Of a stretch of DNA of 61,127 nucleotides, positions 27,147 through 35,507 are shown in pieces. The stretch spans positions 1 through 61,127 of the forward strand of contig JAVYNU010000010.1 of assembly GCA_038735125.1 (NCBI GenBank), in the 5' to 3' direction. The stretch comes from Ignisphaera sp. GTDB lineage: Archaea; Thermoproteota; Thermoprotei_A; Sulfolobales; Ignisphaeraceae. Numbering within the stretch: position 1 is the stretch's first letter; every line of letters starts with the position of its first letter. The position numbers were made by a program, and so were the translations under genes. Under the pieces are notes generated by a model. It worked only from the letters and a program-made list of their open reading frames with translations. It ran no database searches and was not told the DNA's origin.

Positions 27147-29018
27147 TTACTGAACTTGGTATGCTTCTGCTGTTTTCGTTAGTCCAATACTGTTAGGGTC
27201 TATCAGTAGAACTGTGTCGATGTCTATAATAAGAATGTTGTTTCTATACATTCCTACCCTATTGCCATAACCTTGAATGTTTTGTATGACAAGCTGTATA
27301 GGTATGTTTGTATAGCTAGAAAAGCCTGTTTTCAGTGAGCCAACAAAAATCTTTACATATTGATATGTGTGACACTGTATTTTGGCATATTTCCAGACGC
27401 CGCTAAACACTATGTACAACCTTGAATTATTGTTATCTACTGCGACACCTGCTATAGAGTACATGGATGTTCTCCACAAGGATTTTACATAACCGGTTGT
27501 CGTATTGAACAGCAACACCATCACACCCCCACCATTATCCAAAGCTGTAAAAACTATGGAATCTCTATAAATAGCTGATGAGGTGTATTCATACAGTTTA
27601 AAACCATCCAAAGACACATTCACTATGTTATGAGTAGACAAATCAAATACACAGATGTGATTGCTATATCCACCTGGAAAAACAACTATCTTGCTACCTA
27701 CAATATTAGTGGTGGCACCAATGCCAATTGTTTTGCAACCATGTGTGGCAGAGGACCATCCTAGGGGATCCCAAGAGAATATACCGCTTTTATTAACCAT
27801 GTAAAGTCTGTAGTTTTGGGTGTCATAGGTTATGGTTGTGGAGCCGTCAAAGCGTGAAGATGCGTTAATAATGAAAACAGGTTTGAGAAATTCTAAGCTA
27901 ATAGAGGAAAGATTGTAGAAAGCGATTTGCATCAAATCCCCCAGTCCAACTATAAGAGAGTCAAATAGAGAATCACTAAAATATCCGAGGATAGACGCTG
28001 AAATGTTATAGATTGTGTATATAAACATTTGTTGAGATTGAAGAACGAGAGTGATGTTAACTAAGTGTAGAGGTACGCCATCTTTGATGGGATAGTAACA
28101 TGCGATGGTGAAAAATCCTTGTAATGATGTAGTTGTAGAGACATTACAATAGTTCGAAATGTTTGTGCCATTCATTAGGGTAGCTATATAGACAGGGGTA
28201 TTTGTATTGAAAGTGATTGTAATGTTTATCTTGTATGCCTTCAGGGTGTTGTTAAAAAGAATCAGGTCAGTAAAATAGGTGTAGAAGCTTGTCAACGTAT
28301 AGATGTTTTTGTTAGAATTACTATTAATGCTAGCATTGTTATGGAGAATGTTTATGGTAGCGTAAGTAGCTTCTGCTGAGATAGGATACAAATGCATAGC
28401 TTTACCTTTTCTTATTATTGGAATGGCTACTCTTCCTACCCATGTCTCTGTCCCATTACCTGTACGTGGCTCTAATTTCACAATAAATGTCTCGCTATAG
28501 CTTGTTTTCTTTGGTATTATAATGGTTGTTATTGGTGATGCTTCTATCGCTAAAGATAGTGTTGCTGGTTCTTGACCAGTCTTAACAGCTATCACTGCTT
28601 GAGTGGCAGGTGGTATTGCAAAAGGCAACTGTAGTTGCCTATACTGTGTATTGCCTATTGCTACAAGTATGTTTATGGATTTGTTTAATCTTGATACTAT
28701 TGTATATGAGCCATCTCTATACACTATTGCAATAGATACTACAAGTATTGATTTAGATGCTTGATTATCTATAAAAATGGTTGTATGGGTACCATTGTAA
28801 CTCCAACTAGCATCAACACTTCTTACTGTAGATGACGACTCTTGTAGACTACCTACCTTGCTTATTACCTCTTGACTCAGCGTCCCAAACCTCTCTATAG
28901 ACGCTATGTAAAGAGCTATGAATAGAACCATTATGGCAATGAGAATTACAGCGCCTATAACGGCTGAAATACCGCTAACCAATCTTCTGGGCTTTTGCAT
29001 ATGCCGTACCCCCATCAA
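27147..29018 (-). CDS. Large type IV pilin-like secreted protein
   Basis: A 623-residue protein with a class III signal peptide near the N-terminus: basic KPRR, then LVSG before ISAVIGAVILIAIMV, the archaeal prepilin-peptidase cleavage context plus pilin assembly helix. The rest is an extracellular region rich in Asn-x-Ser/Thr sequons. Its last third looks like short beta repeats with regularly placed aromatic residues (about 400-600), perhaps propeller-like. It is far larger than an ordinary pilin, so it may be a tip adhesin or pseudopilin. It overlaps the next upstream pilin-like gene by 44 nt on the same strand. Confidence 0.65.
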   Translation of the reverse strand: MMGVRHMQKPRRLVSGISAVIGAVILIAIMVLFIALYIASIERFGTLSQEVISKVGSLQESSSTVRSVDASWSYNGTHTTIFIDNQASKSILVVSIAIVYRDGSYTIVSRLNKSINILVAIGNTQYRQLQLPFAIPPATQAVIAVKTGQEPATLSLAIEASPITTIIIPKKTSYSETFIVKLEPRTGNGTETWVGRVAIPIIRKGKAMHLYPISAEATYATINILHNNASINSNSNKNIYTLTSFYTYFTDLILFNNTLKAYKINITITFNTNTPVYIATLMNGTNISNYCNVSTTTSLQGFFTIACYYPIKDGVPLHLVNITLVLQSQQMFIYTIYNISASILGYFSDSLFDSLIVGLGDLMQIAFYNLSSISLEFLKPVFIINASSRFDGSTTITYDTQNYRLYMVNKSGIFSWDPLGWSSATHGCKTIGIGATTNIVGSKIVVFPGGYSNHICVFDLSTHNIVNVSLDGFKLYEYTSSAIYRDSIVFTALDNGGGVMVLLFNTTTGYVKSLWRTSMYSIAGVAVDNNNSRLYIVFSGVWKYAKIQCHTYQYVKIFVGSLKTGFSSYTNIPIQLVIQNIQGYGNRVGMYRNNILIIDIDTVLLIDPNSIGLTKTAEAYQVQ

Positions 29019-29487
29019 AAACGATCTTTACACTTGCATAACTCGCATTTCTGACATTGCATATAGCTACAAAAGCTGTGTAATATGGCACGATAATAGG
29101 GTTTGAATATGTTAAAGGTTTTACAGAATCATTGAATGCTATACTACAATTAGCCAAACTCTCGTTAACATAGATAGAGTAAATCTGTACAGGCATAGAA
29201 CCTGTAGAAGCTAGCACAACAAGTTTTTGTCCTGAAATGTAAGAGGCTAAGATGGTCATAGACGAGCTTTTCAAAGATTCTTCAAATGCTTTTGAAAGCG
29301 CATTGTAATAGGAATTTGCAATATAGTAACTATGTATGAATATTAATACACCAGCTGCCATTGTTATTATAGCAACTATTACTGTAGCCACATACTCGCT
29401 GACACCACGCAAACTAGGATCCCAAGTTATAGAGTCTGCAAAAAGGTTAAAAAGAATGTGGATTTCAGTTTTAGAACATATTTTCAA
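28975..29487 (-). CDS. Type IV pilin-like protein
   Basis: Up to 170 residues. The segment SLRG followed by VSEYVATVIVAIITMAAGVLIF is a class III prepilin signal with the hydrophobic assembly helix. Before it the frame contains about 25 residues that would be unusually long for a leader, so translation may begin at an internal codon such as the TTG just before LRG. The mature part has Asn-linked glycosylation sequons (NES, NCS, NAS). It is divergent from the plus-strand pilin operon and forms a two-gene unit with the 623-residue protein. Confidence 0.65.
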   Translation of the reverse strand: MKICSKTEIHILFNLFADSITWDPSLRGVSEYVATVIVAIITMAAGVLIFIHSYYIANSYYNALSKAFEESLKSSSMTILASYISGQKLVVLASTGSMPVQIYSIYVNESLANCSIAFNDSVKPLTYSNPIIVPYYTAFVAICNVRNASYASVKIVFDGGTAYAKAQKIG

Positions 29488-29568
29488 TTATTTGAAGAAG
29501 ATGAATTCTCCGGATAATCGCTTACCAAAATTATGTTTATAAATCTGAGCAAACTATAGTATATAATT

Positions 29569-30030
29569 GTGAGAGAGATGGGCCTTATTAGATGTTGTTT
29601 GAAGGGTGTATCTCCAGTAATAGCAACTATAATACTCATACTAATAACCGTTTCGGCAGGTGTTTTACTCTGGCTATGGATATCTACTTTTGCGTCCTCA
29701 TCACCAATAGGACAAAACCAAGCCCTTAGAGAGAGAATGAAAATAGAGGCTGTAAATGTAAATATGACTGGAAAGAAAATCATCGCGTTTGTTAGAAATG
29801 TTGGCGACGTACCTATTCAGATAGTCACTGCATATATATTAGACATAAACGGAAATGTGGTAGATGTGCAAGAAATAAATGGAACAAGCATTACACCAGG
29901 AAAGCTAGCTAAAATATCAATAGATATCTCAAGAGCAGACACAGTTATGGTTCCAGGCTTTAGCTATCGACTAAAGCTTATTACATCTAATGGTGTGGAG
30001 AACGAGTATATATTTGTCTATTCATCATAA
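29569..30030 (+). CDS. Archaeal type IV pilin
   Basis: This 153-residue prepilin has a short basic leader ending LKG, followed by VSPVIATIILILITVSAGVLL, the canonical archaeal type IV pilin N-terminus, and a small beta-rich head (about 60-153). Prepilin peptidase would cut after the glycine and the helix would pack in the fibre core. GTG 29569 lies about 27 nt after a TATA-like GTTTATAAAT; ATG 29578 is an in-frame alternative. It heads the operon encoding the assembly ATPase and platform proteins. Confidence 0.85.
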   Translation: MREMGLIRCCLKGVSPVIATIILILITVSAGVLLWLWISTFASSSPIGQNQALRERMKIEAVNVNMTGKKIIAFVRNVGDVPIQIVTAYILDINGNVVDVQEINGTSITPGKLAKISIDISRADTVMVPGFSYRLKLITSNGVENEYIFVYSS

Positions 30031-30085
30031 TAGTTAAAATATAAGGTAGTTATAAAGTAACTGAAGGTGATATTACGAAGCTGTA

Positions 30086-31648
30086 GTGATATTCATGCTT
30101 ATTGATAAGAGCTACGAAGCTGTAGAGGGTTATAAAATTGGTTTTCGTGGAATAGTGGAAGTATCAATTGTCAAGGGATTAGATGGTAAACTAAGGTATT
30201 TTGTTAGAGAGCCTGACTTAACCTCTTTTCTCGAGGAACTTAGGAGGAGGGTTGTTGAGACTATTTTTAACGATGTTGAGATGTTGAAGAGACTTTCAAG
30301 CTTCAATGGCTTTGATGATGGCTATGAATATGCAAATGATGTGGTGTATAACCTCTGTAGAAAGTTTTTCGGTAGAAAGAGATGTGAAGATTCAAAGAGT
30401 TCACTTGATCGAGTTGTTTACTATGTTCTCAGAGATTTTGTTGGCTATGGAGAGATAGATCCATTCATTAGAGATCCTGAGATAGAGGATATAACATGTG
30501 ATGGCGTTGGCAGACCTATTCATGTTTTTCATAGAAGATATGAGTGGCTAGAAACAAATGTTGCTCTATCTCCTGAAAGGCTCAACTCTATTGTGAAGAA
30601 ACTTGCTTATAGAGCTGATAGAGAGGTTTCTATTGCTCAACCAATTGTAGAAGGTATTTTGAGGCCAGAGGGCTATAGGGTGCACATAGTTCTTGATATA
30701 GTCTCTACACACGGCCACAGCTTTACCGTTAGAAAGTATAGAGAGAGACCCTTCTCAATAGTTGAGCTAATAAATAGTGGTATGCTAGACCCCGGCGTGG
30801 CCTCGTTGGTATGGCTAGCAGCTGAAAATAAGCAGGGAATAGTGTTCTACGGTCCAACGGGATCGGGCAAGACAACACTATTAAATGCTGTTGCAATGCT
30901 ATTGCCATCTGAACTAAAGATAGTTTCTGCAGAAGATACACAGGAAATTAGATTGCCATTCCATGAGAACTGGATGTCCATGGTATCTAGACTGAGTAGC
31001 GATCCAAACATCCAGAATGTTACTCTCCAGGCACAAGTTGAGGCTGCTATGAGGCAGAGACCAGATGTTCTAATACTTGGCGAGATAAGGTCTAGAGAAG
31101 CCTATAGCTTTTTCCAAGCTGTTTCAACAGGTCATGGAGGGCTAACAACGATTCATGCAGAAAACGTGGAGTCTCTAATTAGAAGACTCTCTTCACCGCC
31201 AATGAATGTGCCAGTATCTCTTATAGCATCTGCAAAGCTTTTTGTACAAATTCAGAGACTTTTGTATAGAACTAGCATTGTGAGGAAAGTCACATACGTG
31301 CATGAGATCTGGGACTATGATCCAGCAACAAATAGGATTACCATAAAGCTTTTATGTAAATGGGATAGAGAGTCTGATTCCTGGCTCTTTAACTTATCTG
31401 AAAGCAGGTTATTGAAAGACATTTCACAACTTCTTTTGACAAGTTATGAGGATATTTTAGAAGATCTAGTTAGGAGAGCAACTTTGCTTCTCTACGCAGT
31501 TAAGAAGGAAATGGACGTTATTCAAATACATAGTTTAGTGAGAAGATATAGGAGAGATCCAGTAACAACATATCTAGAGGCTGTAAAATTTGTTGAAAAG
31601 CCATATAGATTCAGAATTGTTGATGAAATTGAGAAGAAAGCTATATAG
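30086..31648 (+). CDS. Type IV pilus assembly ATPase (GspE/VirB11 superfamily)
   Basis: The 520-residue secretion ATPase has the expected order. A variable N-domain precedes YGEIDPFIRDPEIEDI and PIHVFHRRYEW (about 120-155). Walker A is GPTGSGKTT (about 257), the Asp box is SAEDTQEIRLP, Walker B is LILGEIRSREA, and the His box is GHGGLTTIHAE. It hydrolyses ATP at the cytoplasmic face to extract pilins into the fibre. GTG 30086 is the longest start; ATG 30095 is close behind. Its 3' end overlaps the next gene by 26 nt if that gene starts at 31623. Confidence 0.9.
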   Translation: MIFMLIDKSYEAVEGYKIGFRGIVEVSIVKGLDGKLRYFVREPDLTSFLEELRRRVVETIFNDVEMLKRLSSFNGFDDGYEYANDVVYNLCRKFFGRKRCEDSKSSLDRVVYYVLRDFVGYGEIDPFIRDPEIEDITCDGVGRPIHVFHRRYEWLETNVALSPERLNSIVKKLAYRADREVSIAQPIVEGILRPEGYRVHIVLDIVSTHGHSFTVRKYRERPFSIVELINSGMLDPGVASLVWLAAENKQGIVFYGPTGSGKTTLLNAVAMLLPSELKIVSAEDTQEIRLPFHENWMSMVSRLSSDPNIQNVTLQAQVEAAMRQRPDVLILGEIRSREAYSFFQAVSTGHGGLTTIHAENVESLIRRLSSPPMNVPVSLIASAKLFVQIQRLLYRTSIVRKVTYVHEIWDYDPATNRITIKLLCKWDRESDSWLFNLSESRLLKDISQLLLTSYEDILEDLVRRATLLLYAVKKEMDVIQIHSLVRRYRRDPVTTYLEAVKFVEKPYRFRIVDEIEKKAI

Positions 31649-32522
31649 CATTTCACAGATTTCTAAATCCCCATTTGAAAAACTTATTATAATGGCTCTA
31701 AAATTCTTCAAAATTGATTTGGAGACAATGGTAATCGGATCTGGAATTGCAACAAGCTATAGGAAATATGTTGAAAGGTCCTCAAAGATCTTATTACTAG
31801 TATTCCTAGTCTCCTCCATCTCATCAGCGTTCTTTGCTTTGTATATGTTTGCCTCGCCTTTAGCTATAGTACTATTGACTCTTGCTATACCACTTCTAAT
31901 AGTATTGCCTATTGCGATGGCGTTGACCATATTTATACCAATCATTCTTTATAGTAATAGAGGAGAGGTTGTAGAGTCTAAAACACTACAGCTACTACTA
32001 GCACTTTCTCTTCTAGGCGCCTCTGGACAGAGTATATATAGAATTCTAGAGTCTCTCCCAATTGTTTTGGGAAGAGACTTTAAGTTCTTCTCTGTTGAGA
32101 TAGACCTAGCTACATCACTTATCAAAGCTGGTGTCCCAGCTGATGAAGCTCTGAAGAGAGTTGCTAGCATAACTCCGTCTCAGACACTAAGAGAGTTGTT
32201 TTCTTCACTGGCTTCGGCAATAGCCATTGGGGGTGGGGTTACAGACTTGTTATCAAGTCTTTTAGAGAGATATGTAAGCAGATATAGTATTAGGATTGAG
32301 AGAGCTGTAGAGACTTTGAATGTTTATATGGAGGTATATGTCGCAGTAGCATTGCTAATACCAGTACTCGTAGGGTCTATAGCAGCGCTTCTGTTAATAT
32401 ACCCAATTAGCTGGCTATCATTTGATGCTCTTATGATCCTAACAACACTTCTTCTAGTTCCTACAGCCTCTGCATCCATAGTGGTTTTATCAGATGTTAT
32501 AGTGTCTAGGATGAGACCTTGA
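31623..32522 (+). CDS. Type IV pilus platform membrane protein (TadB/TadC-like), first half
   Basis: About 299 residues with a basic N-terminus, a first cluster of membrane helices (about 50-115), a cytoplasmic helical domain carrying LATSLIKAGVPADEALKR (type II secretion F signature), and two C-terminal helices. It anchors the assembly ATPase in the membrane. ATG 31623 is preferred to TTG 31590; both overlap the ATPase gene. Many crenarchaeal pilus platforms are a single protein of about 500 residues, whereas here the function is split between this gene and the next. Confidence 0.75.
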   Translation: MKLRRKLYSISQISKSPFEKLIIMALKFFKIDLETMVIGSGIATSYRKYVERSSKILLLVFLVSSISSAFFALYMFASPLAIVLLTLAIPLLIVLPIAMALTIFIPIILYSNRGEVVESKTLQLLLALSLLGASGQSIYRILESLPIVLGRDFKFFSVEIDLATSLIKAGVPADEALKRVASITPSQTLRELFSSLASAIAIGGGVTDLLSSLLERYVSRYSIRIERAVETLNVYMEVYVAVALLIPVLVGSIAALLLIYPISWLSFDALMILTTLLLVPTASASIVVLSDVIVSRMRP

Positions 32523-33424
32523 GAAAGGAGCCAAGGGTAATAGTGCTCTCTGTAATTGTTATGTTGCTGGGGCTCATATTACCGCTGATAGTGTTGCCTC
32601 TAATCACAAAGTTAATTGGTTTCAATTTTTTTAGGGGTATCAGAGGTCTGTATATAAAGGTAAGATTCTATTATATACCGATACCCGTTCTCCTCTCCCC
32701 AGACTCTTACACCACGATAGGGTGCATAATCTCATTCACTATGTTATCCATTTACCTGCTTTTCAAAGAGGATATAGAGACTAGGAGGAGGCTGGGCAGG
32801 CAGACACAGGATTTTATAACTGTATTATCTTCATATGTCAGGGCTGGTGTTCCCATGTCCAAGGCTGTGGAGCTTTCATCAAACGCTGTTGGCAAACCTC
32901 TCCAAGACTATCTAATTAGGTTCGCTAAGCTTATTCAGCTTGGTTTCGACCCATTTAAAGCATTTGAAACTGTTTTTGGCGATGTTCCCAGAGAGGTCAA
33001 AGCTGTTCTCTCTTGCTTACCTGTGGGATTTGTAAGTGGTGGTAGGGTTGCAGAGGTTCTGTCAATTGCTGAGAGGTTCTCTTTTCAGTTATCAAGATTG
33101 AATGAGTTGAGAAGAACAAGGCTAGAGGGTTACAAAGCACTTTTATACCTAACAATCTTCGCATATGTCATGGGAAGCATAATAACGATAGTGTTACTTT
33201 CATACATAGCTAAAGCGGCTTTTTCAACACCATTTGCTAGAGCTTCAATAGATATATACTATACACTCTCTCTTTACTACATCTCAACAATATTCATAGC
33301 GGTGATATCTTCTATAGCTATTAGCAGAATGATCTACGGCGAGATTGTGCCATTCTTAAAATACTCGGCTATAGCAATACTCGCATCATCACTAATATTC
33401 TCACTTGTATATGCATTTATATAG
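32519..33424 (+). CDS. Type IV pilus platform membrane protein (TadB/TadC-like), second half
   Basis: The 301-residue partner of the preceding gene overlaps it by 4 nt (TTGA start-stop overlap). Two N-terminal helices lead to a cytoplasmic type II secretion F domain with ITVLSSYVRAGVPMSKAVEL (about 100-120) and PVGFVSGGRVAEVLSIAERF, then three C-terminal helices. The repeat of the AGVP motif in both proteins supports a paralogous pair, like bacterial TadB-TadC. Confidence 0.75.
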   Translation: MRKEPRVIVLSVIVMLLGLILPLIVLPLITKLIGFNFFRGIRGLYIKVRFYYIPIPVLLSPDSYTTIGCIISFTMLSIYLLFKEDIETRRRLGRQTQDFITVLSSYVRAGVPMSKAVELSSNAVGKPLQDYLIRFAKLIQLGFDPFKAFETVFGDVPREVKAVLSCLPVGFVSGGRVAEVLSIAERFSFQLSRLNELRRTRLEGYKALLYLTIFAYVMGSIITIVLLSYIAKAAFSTPFARASIDIYYTLSLYYISTIFIAVISSIAISRMIYGEIVPFLKYSAIAILASSLIFSLVYAFI

Positions 33425-33470
33425 ACTTGTTCTAAGTCCATAAACAAAAGCCTGTTCCCAGGCTTCAAAA

Positions 33471-34181
33471 ATGGTTTCGGTGCGTGTACTATCATTTGAT
33501 GTCTGGGACACTATACTGGATATAAATAAAATGTTTAGCTTTATTGCCTCGAGACTTGCCGTCCATATTCCAAAAGTAGATGTTGCGGAGGTTTTAGAGG
33601 TTATTAGAGTTGTTTATGATAAATGTAAATTGAGGAGAAGGTTAGGGGAGATAGACGGCTTTGACATAGTCATAGAGTCTCAGAATATGCTTGCAGAAAG
33701 ACTTGGGATTGAAACAAACAAGGTTTTAGAGGCTATTTCAGATGCATTTGCATCTGCAGACCCCAAAGACATCATATTTGGAGATGTTATAGACACTCTC
33801 GAGCTTTTGCATAGACTTGGATTCAAGCTTGGGGTGATAGGCAACACAGTTTTCTGGAGTAGCATATACACAATAGACCTTCTCAAAAGACTTGGCATAT
33901 ACAATATATTCGAAGCCCTAGTCTTCTCTGACGAGACAAGGATAAACAAGCCTGATAGAAGAATATTCTTCATTTTCGCAAAGAAAATTGGGGAAGAGCC
34001 TAAAAGAATTGCACACGTTGGAGATAGTGTTATCGAGGATGTTGGGGGTGCATTATCTGCTGGTATGAAGGCTATTCACATAGACAGGAGGAGAGGGAGA
34101 AACAAACTGGTCTTAAAGGATCTTGGACTTGCATTGATAGGCGAATTTCCACAGATTATAGAGGTTTTAGAAGAGCTTTAG
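33471..34181 (+). CDS. HAD-superfamily hydrolase (subfamily IA-like)
   Basis: The 236-residue protein carries the HAD nucleophile motif LSFDVWDTI (residues 7-15), a helical cap, LGVIGNTVFW (motif II, with Asn after Gly), NKPDRRIF (motif III lysine) and IAHVGDSVIEDVGGALSAGM (motif IV). It is a small-molecule phosphatase or dehalogenase-type hydrolase of unknown substrate. The Trp after FDV is less usual than the Phe-Asp-x-Asp-Gly pattern but retains both aspartates. It is probably monocistronic between the pilus operon and the aldo-keto reductase. Confidence 0.8.
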   Translation: MVSVRVLSFDVWDTILDINKMFSFIASRLAVHIPKVDVAEVLEVIRVVYDKCKLRRRLGEIDGFDIVIESQNMLAERLGIETNKVLEAISDAFASADPKDIIFGDVIDTLELLHRLGFKLGVIGNTVFWSSIYTIDLLKRLGIYNIFEALVFSDETRINKPDRRIFFIFAKKIGEEPKRIAHVGDSVIEDVGGALSAGMKAIHIDRRRGRNKLVLKDLGLALIGEFPQIIEVLEEL

Positions 34182-34254
34182 CTATGTAAACATCGCAGTC
34201 TTTTTCATATGCGAAAAAATCTTAAGTTTTAAGAGTGAGAAAAGTTTTCTACTG

Positions 34255-35235
34255 GTGGAAGCTTTGGATTACACAACGCTTGGAAAGACGAGAGAAAAGA
34301 TCTCGAGAATAGGTTTGGGTGCATGGCAGTTTAGTGAAGCTTGGGGTTTGACAGAATATGAAAAAGCCAAGAGTGTTATTGCCAAGGCTGTTGAACTTGG
34401 TGTAAACTTCTTTGATACAGCTATGGCATATGGGCTTGGCCTAAGCGAAAGTGTTTTGGGGAGGGCGCTAAGAGAGATTGGTGTTAAGAGGGATGAGGTG
34501 ATTGTTACAACAAAAATAATGCCAGAGTTTCTAAACCCTGAGGATGTATTTAAGGCGGTTGACCACTCAATAAAGATTCTGGGCCTTGGATACATAGATG
34601 GTCTATTAGTTCATTGGCCACCCATTTGGCATAACTACCCAACTAGAATGTACGCAAAGTATCTGGAGAAACTTGTCTACATGGGTAAAGTTAGATACCT
34701 AGGCCTAAGCAACTACCCCGTAGAGCTTATTGAAAGCTTTAGATCAAGTCTATCAAGAGCCGATGTAGAGATCTTTCAATATAGATACAACCTGGTTGAG
34801 AGATGGGCCGAGGAAGAGATAATACCATACGCAGAAAAACATAATATAACATTACAAGCGTGGAGTCCAATAGCAAAAGGTGCTTTAACAGGGAAGTATA
34901 CGCCTGAGAATCTACCCAAGTTCACAGATGTTAGAGCGAGAGAAGCTGTGTTTCATCCACAGAACTTTGAAAAGATATGGACGCTGGTGCAACTAATCAA
35001 AAAGATTGGGGACAAATATGGCAAGACACCAACACAAGTAGCATTGAACTGGCTCATAATGTCAAGCCCTGTTGTAGTCCCAATACCAGGGGCAAAAAGC
35101 CCTGAACAGGTAGTGGATCTCGTTGGATCTGTTGGCTGGAGGCTAAGTTTCGAAGACTGGGTTGCAATAGATGAACTTAGCAAAGCAATCAGAATAAGCT
35201 ATTCCCTAAACTACACATTGCACACAATAAATTAA
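34255..35235 (+). CDS. Aldo/keto reductase
   Basis: A 326-residue TIM-barrel oxidoreductase with the AKR catalytic tetrad in place: Asp and Tyr in FFDTAMAYGLG (about 53-63), Lys in VTTKIMPE (about 86), and His in DGLLVHWPP (about 120). C-terminal VVPIPGAKSPEQV matches the NADP phosphate-binding loop. It interconverts a carbonyl and an alcohol; the substrate is unknown. GTG 34255 starts the family-typical MxxxxLGKT stretch without extra residues. Confidence 0.88.
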   Translation: MEALDYTTLGKTREKISRIGLGAWQFSEAWGLTEYEKAKSVIAKAVELGVNFFDTAMAYGLGLSESVLGRALREIGVKRDEVIVTTKIMPEFLNPEDVFKAVDHSIKILGLGYIDGLLVHWPPIWHNYPTRMYAKYLEKLVYMGKVRYLGLSNYPVELIESFRSSLSRADVEIFQYRYNLVERWAEEEIIPYAEKHNITLQAWSPIAKGALTGKYTPENLPKFTDVRAREAVFHPQNFEKIWTLVQLIKKIGDKYGKTPTQVALNWLIMSSPVVVPIPGAKSPEQVVDLVGSVGWRLSFEDWVAIDELSKAIRISYSLNYTLHTIN

Positions 35236-35507
35236 AGCAGGATTTTTGTAAATACATATAAAATGTTAAGAAATTGTGCAGCAATTCTCTATTAAATTTT
35301 TGTTATCTTTTTAATAGAATTGTCCATAGCGATGTCAATGTTGTTTGCGTCTTTAGCTCCTTAACTTTGACGAAAATTATATTGATGTTTTTCTGCTATA
35401 AAATGAAATAATGTGCCATCATATTAATGTTGTCTTTAGCATGACATTATTGGTTAACTATAATGACTTTTTAAACATTATTGCATAAGATATTTTTGAG
35501 ATTGCAC
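35236..35507. other. Intergenic region with AT-rich hairpin and Elp3 promoter
   Basis: No gene is seen. An inverted repeat CTATTAAA (35289-35296) / TTTAATAG (35310-35317) could form an AT-rich hairpin about 55 nt after the aldo-keto reductase stop, of unclear role. A TATA-like CTTTTTAAAC (about 35467-35476) lies about 30 nt before ATG 35508 and is the likely promoter of the Elp3 gene, leaving a leader of only a few nucleotides. Confidence 0.45.

Noticed and set aside
30070-30125. Repeated ACGAAGCTGTAG near the start of the pilus ATPase gene as a regulatory direct repeat
   Set aside because: The second copy is inside coding sequence and there is no further symmetry; it is probably chance.
35289-35317. 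AT-rich hairpin as an intrinsic terminator of the aldo-keto reductase gene
   Set aside because: The stem is only A-T rich and archaeal termination relies mainly on U-tracts; the evidence is too thin for a terminator call.
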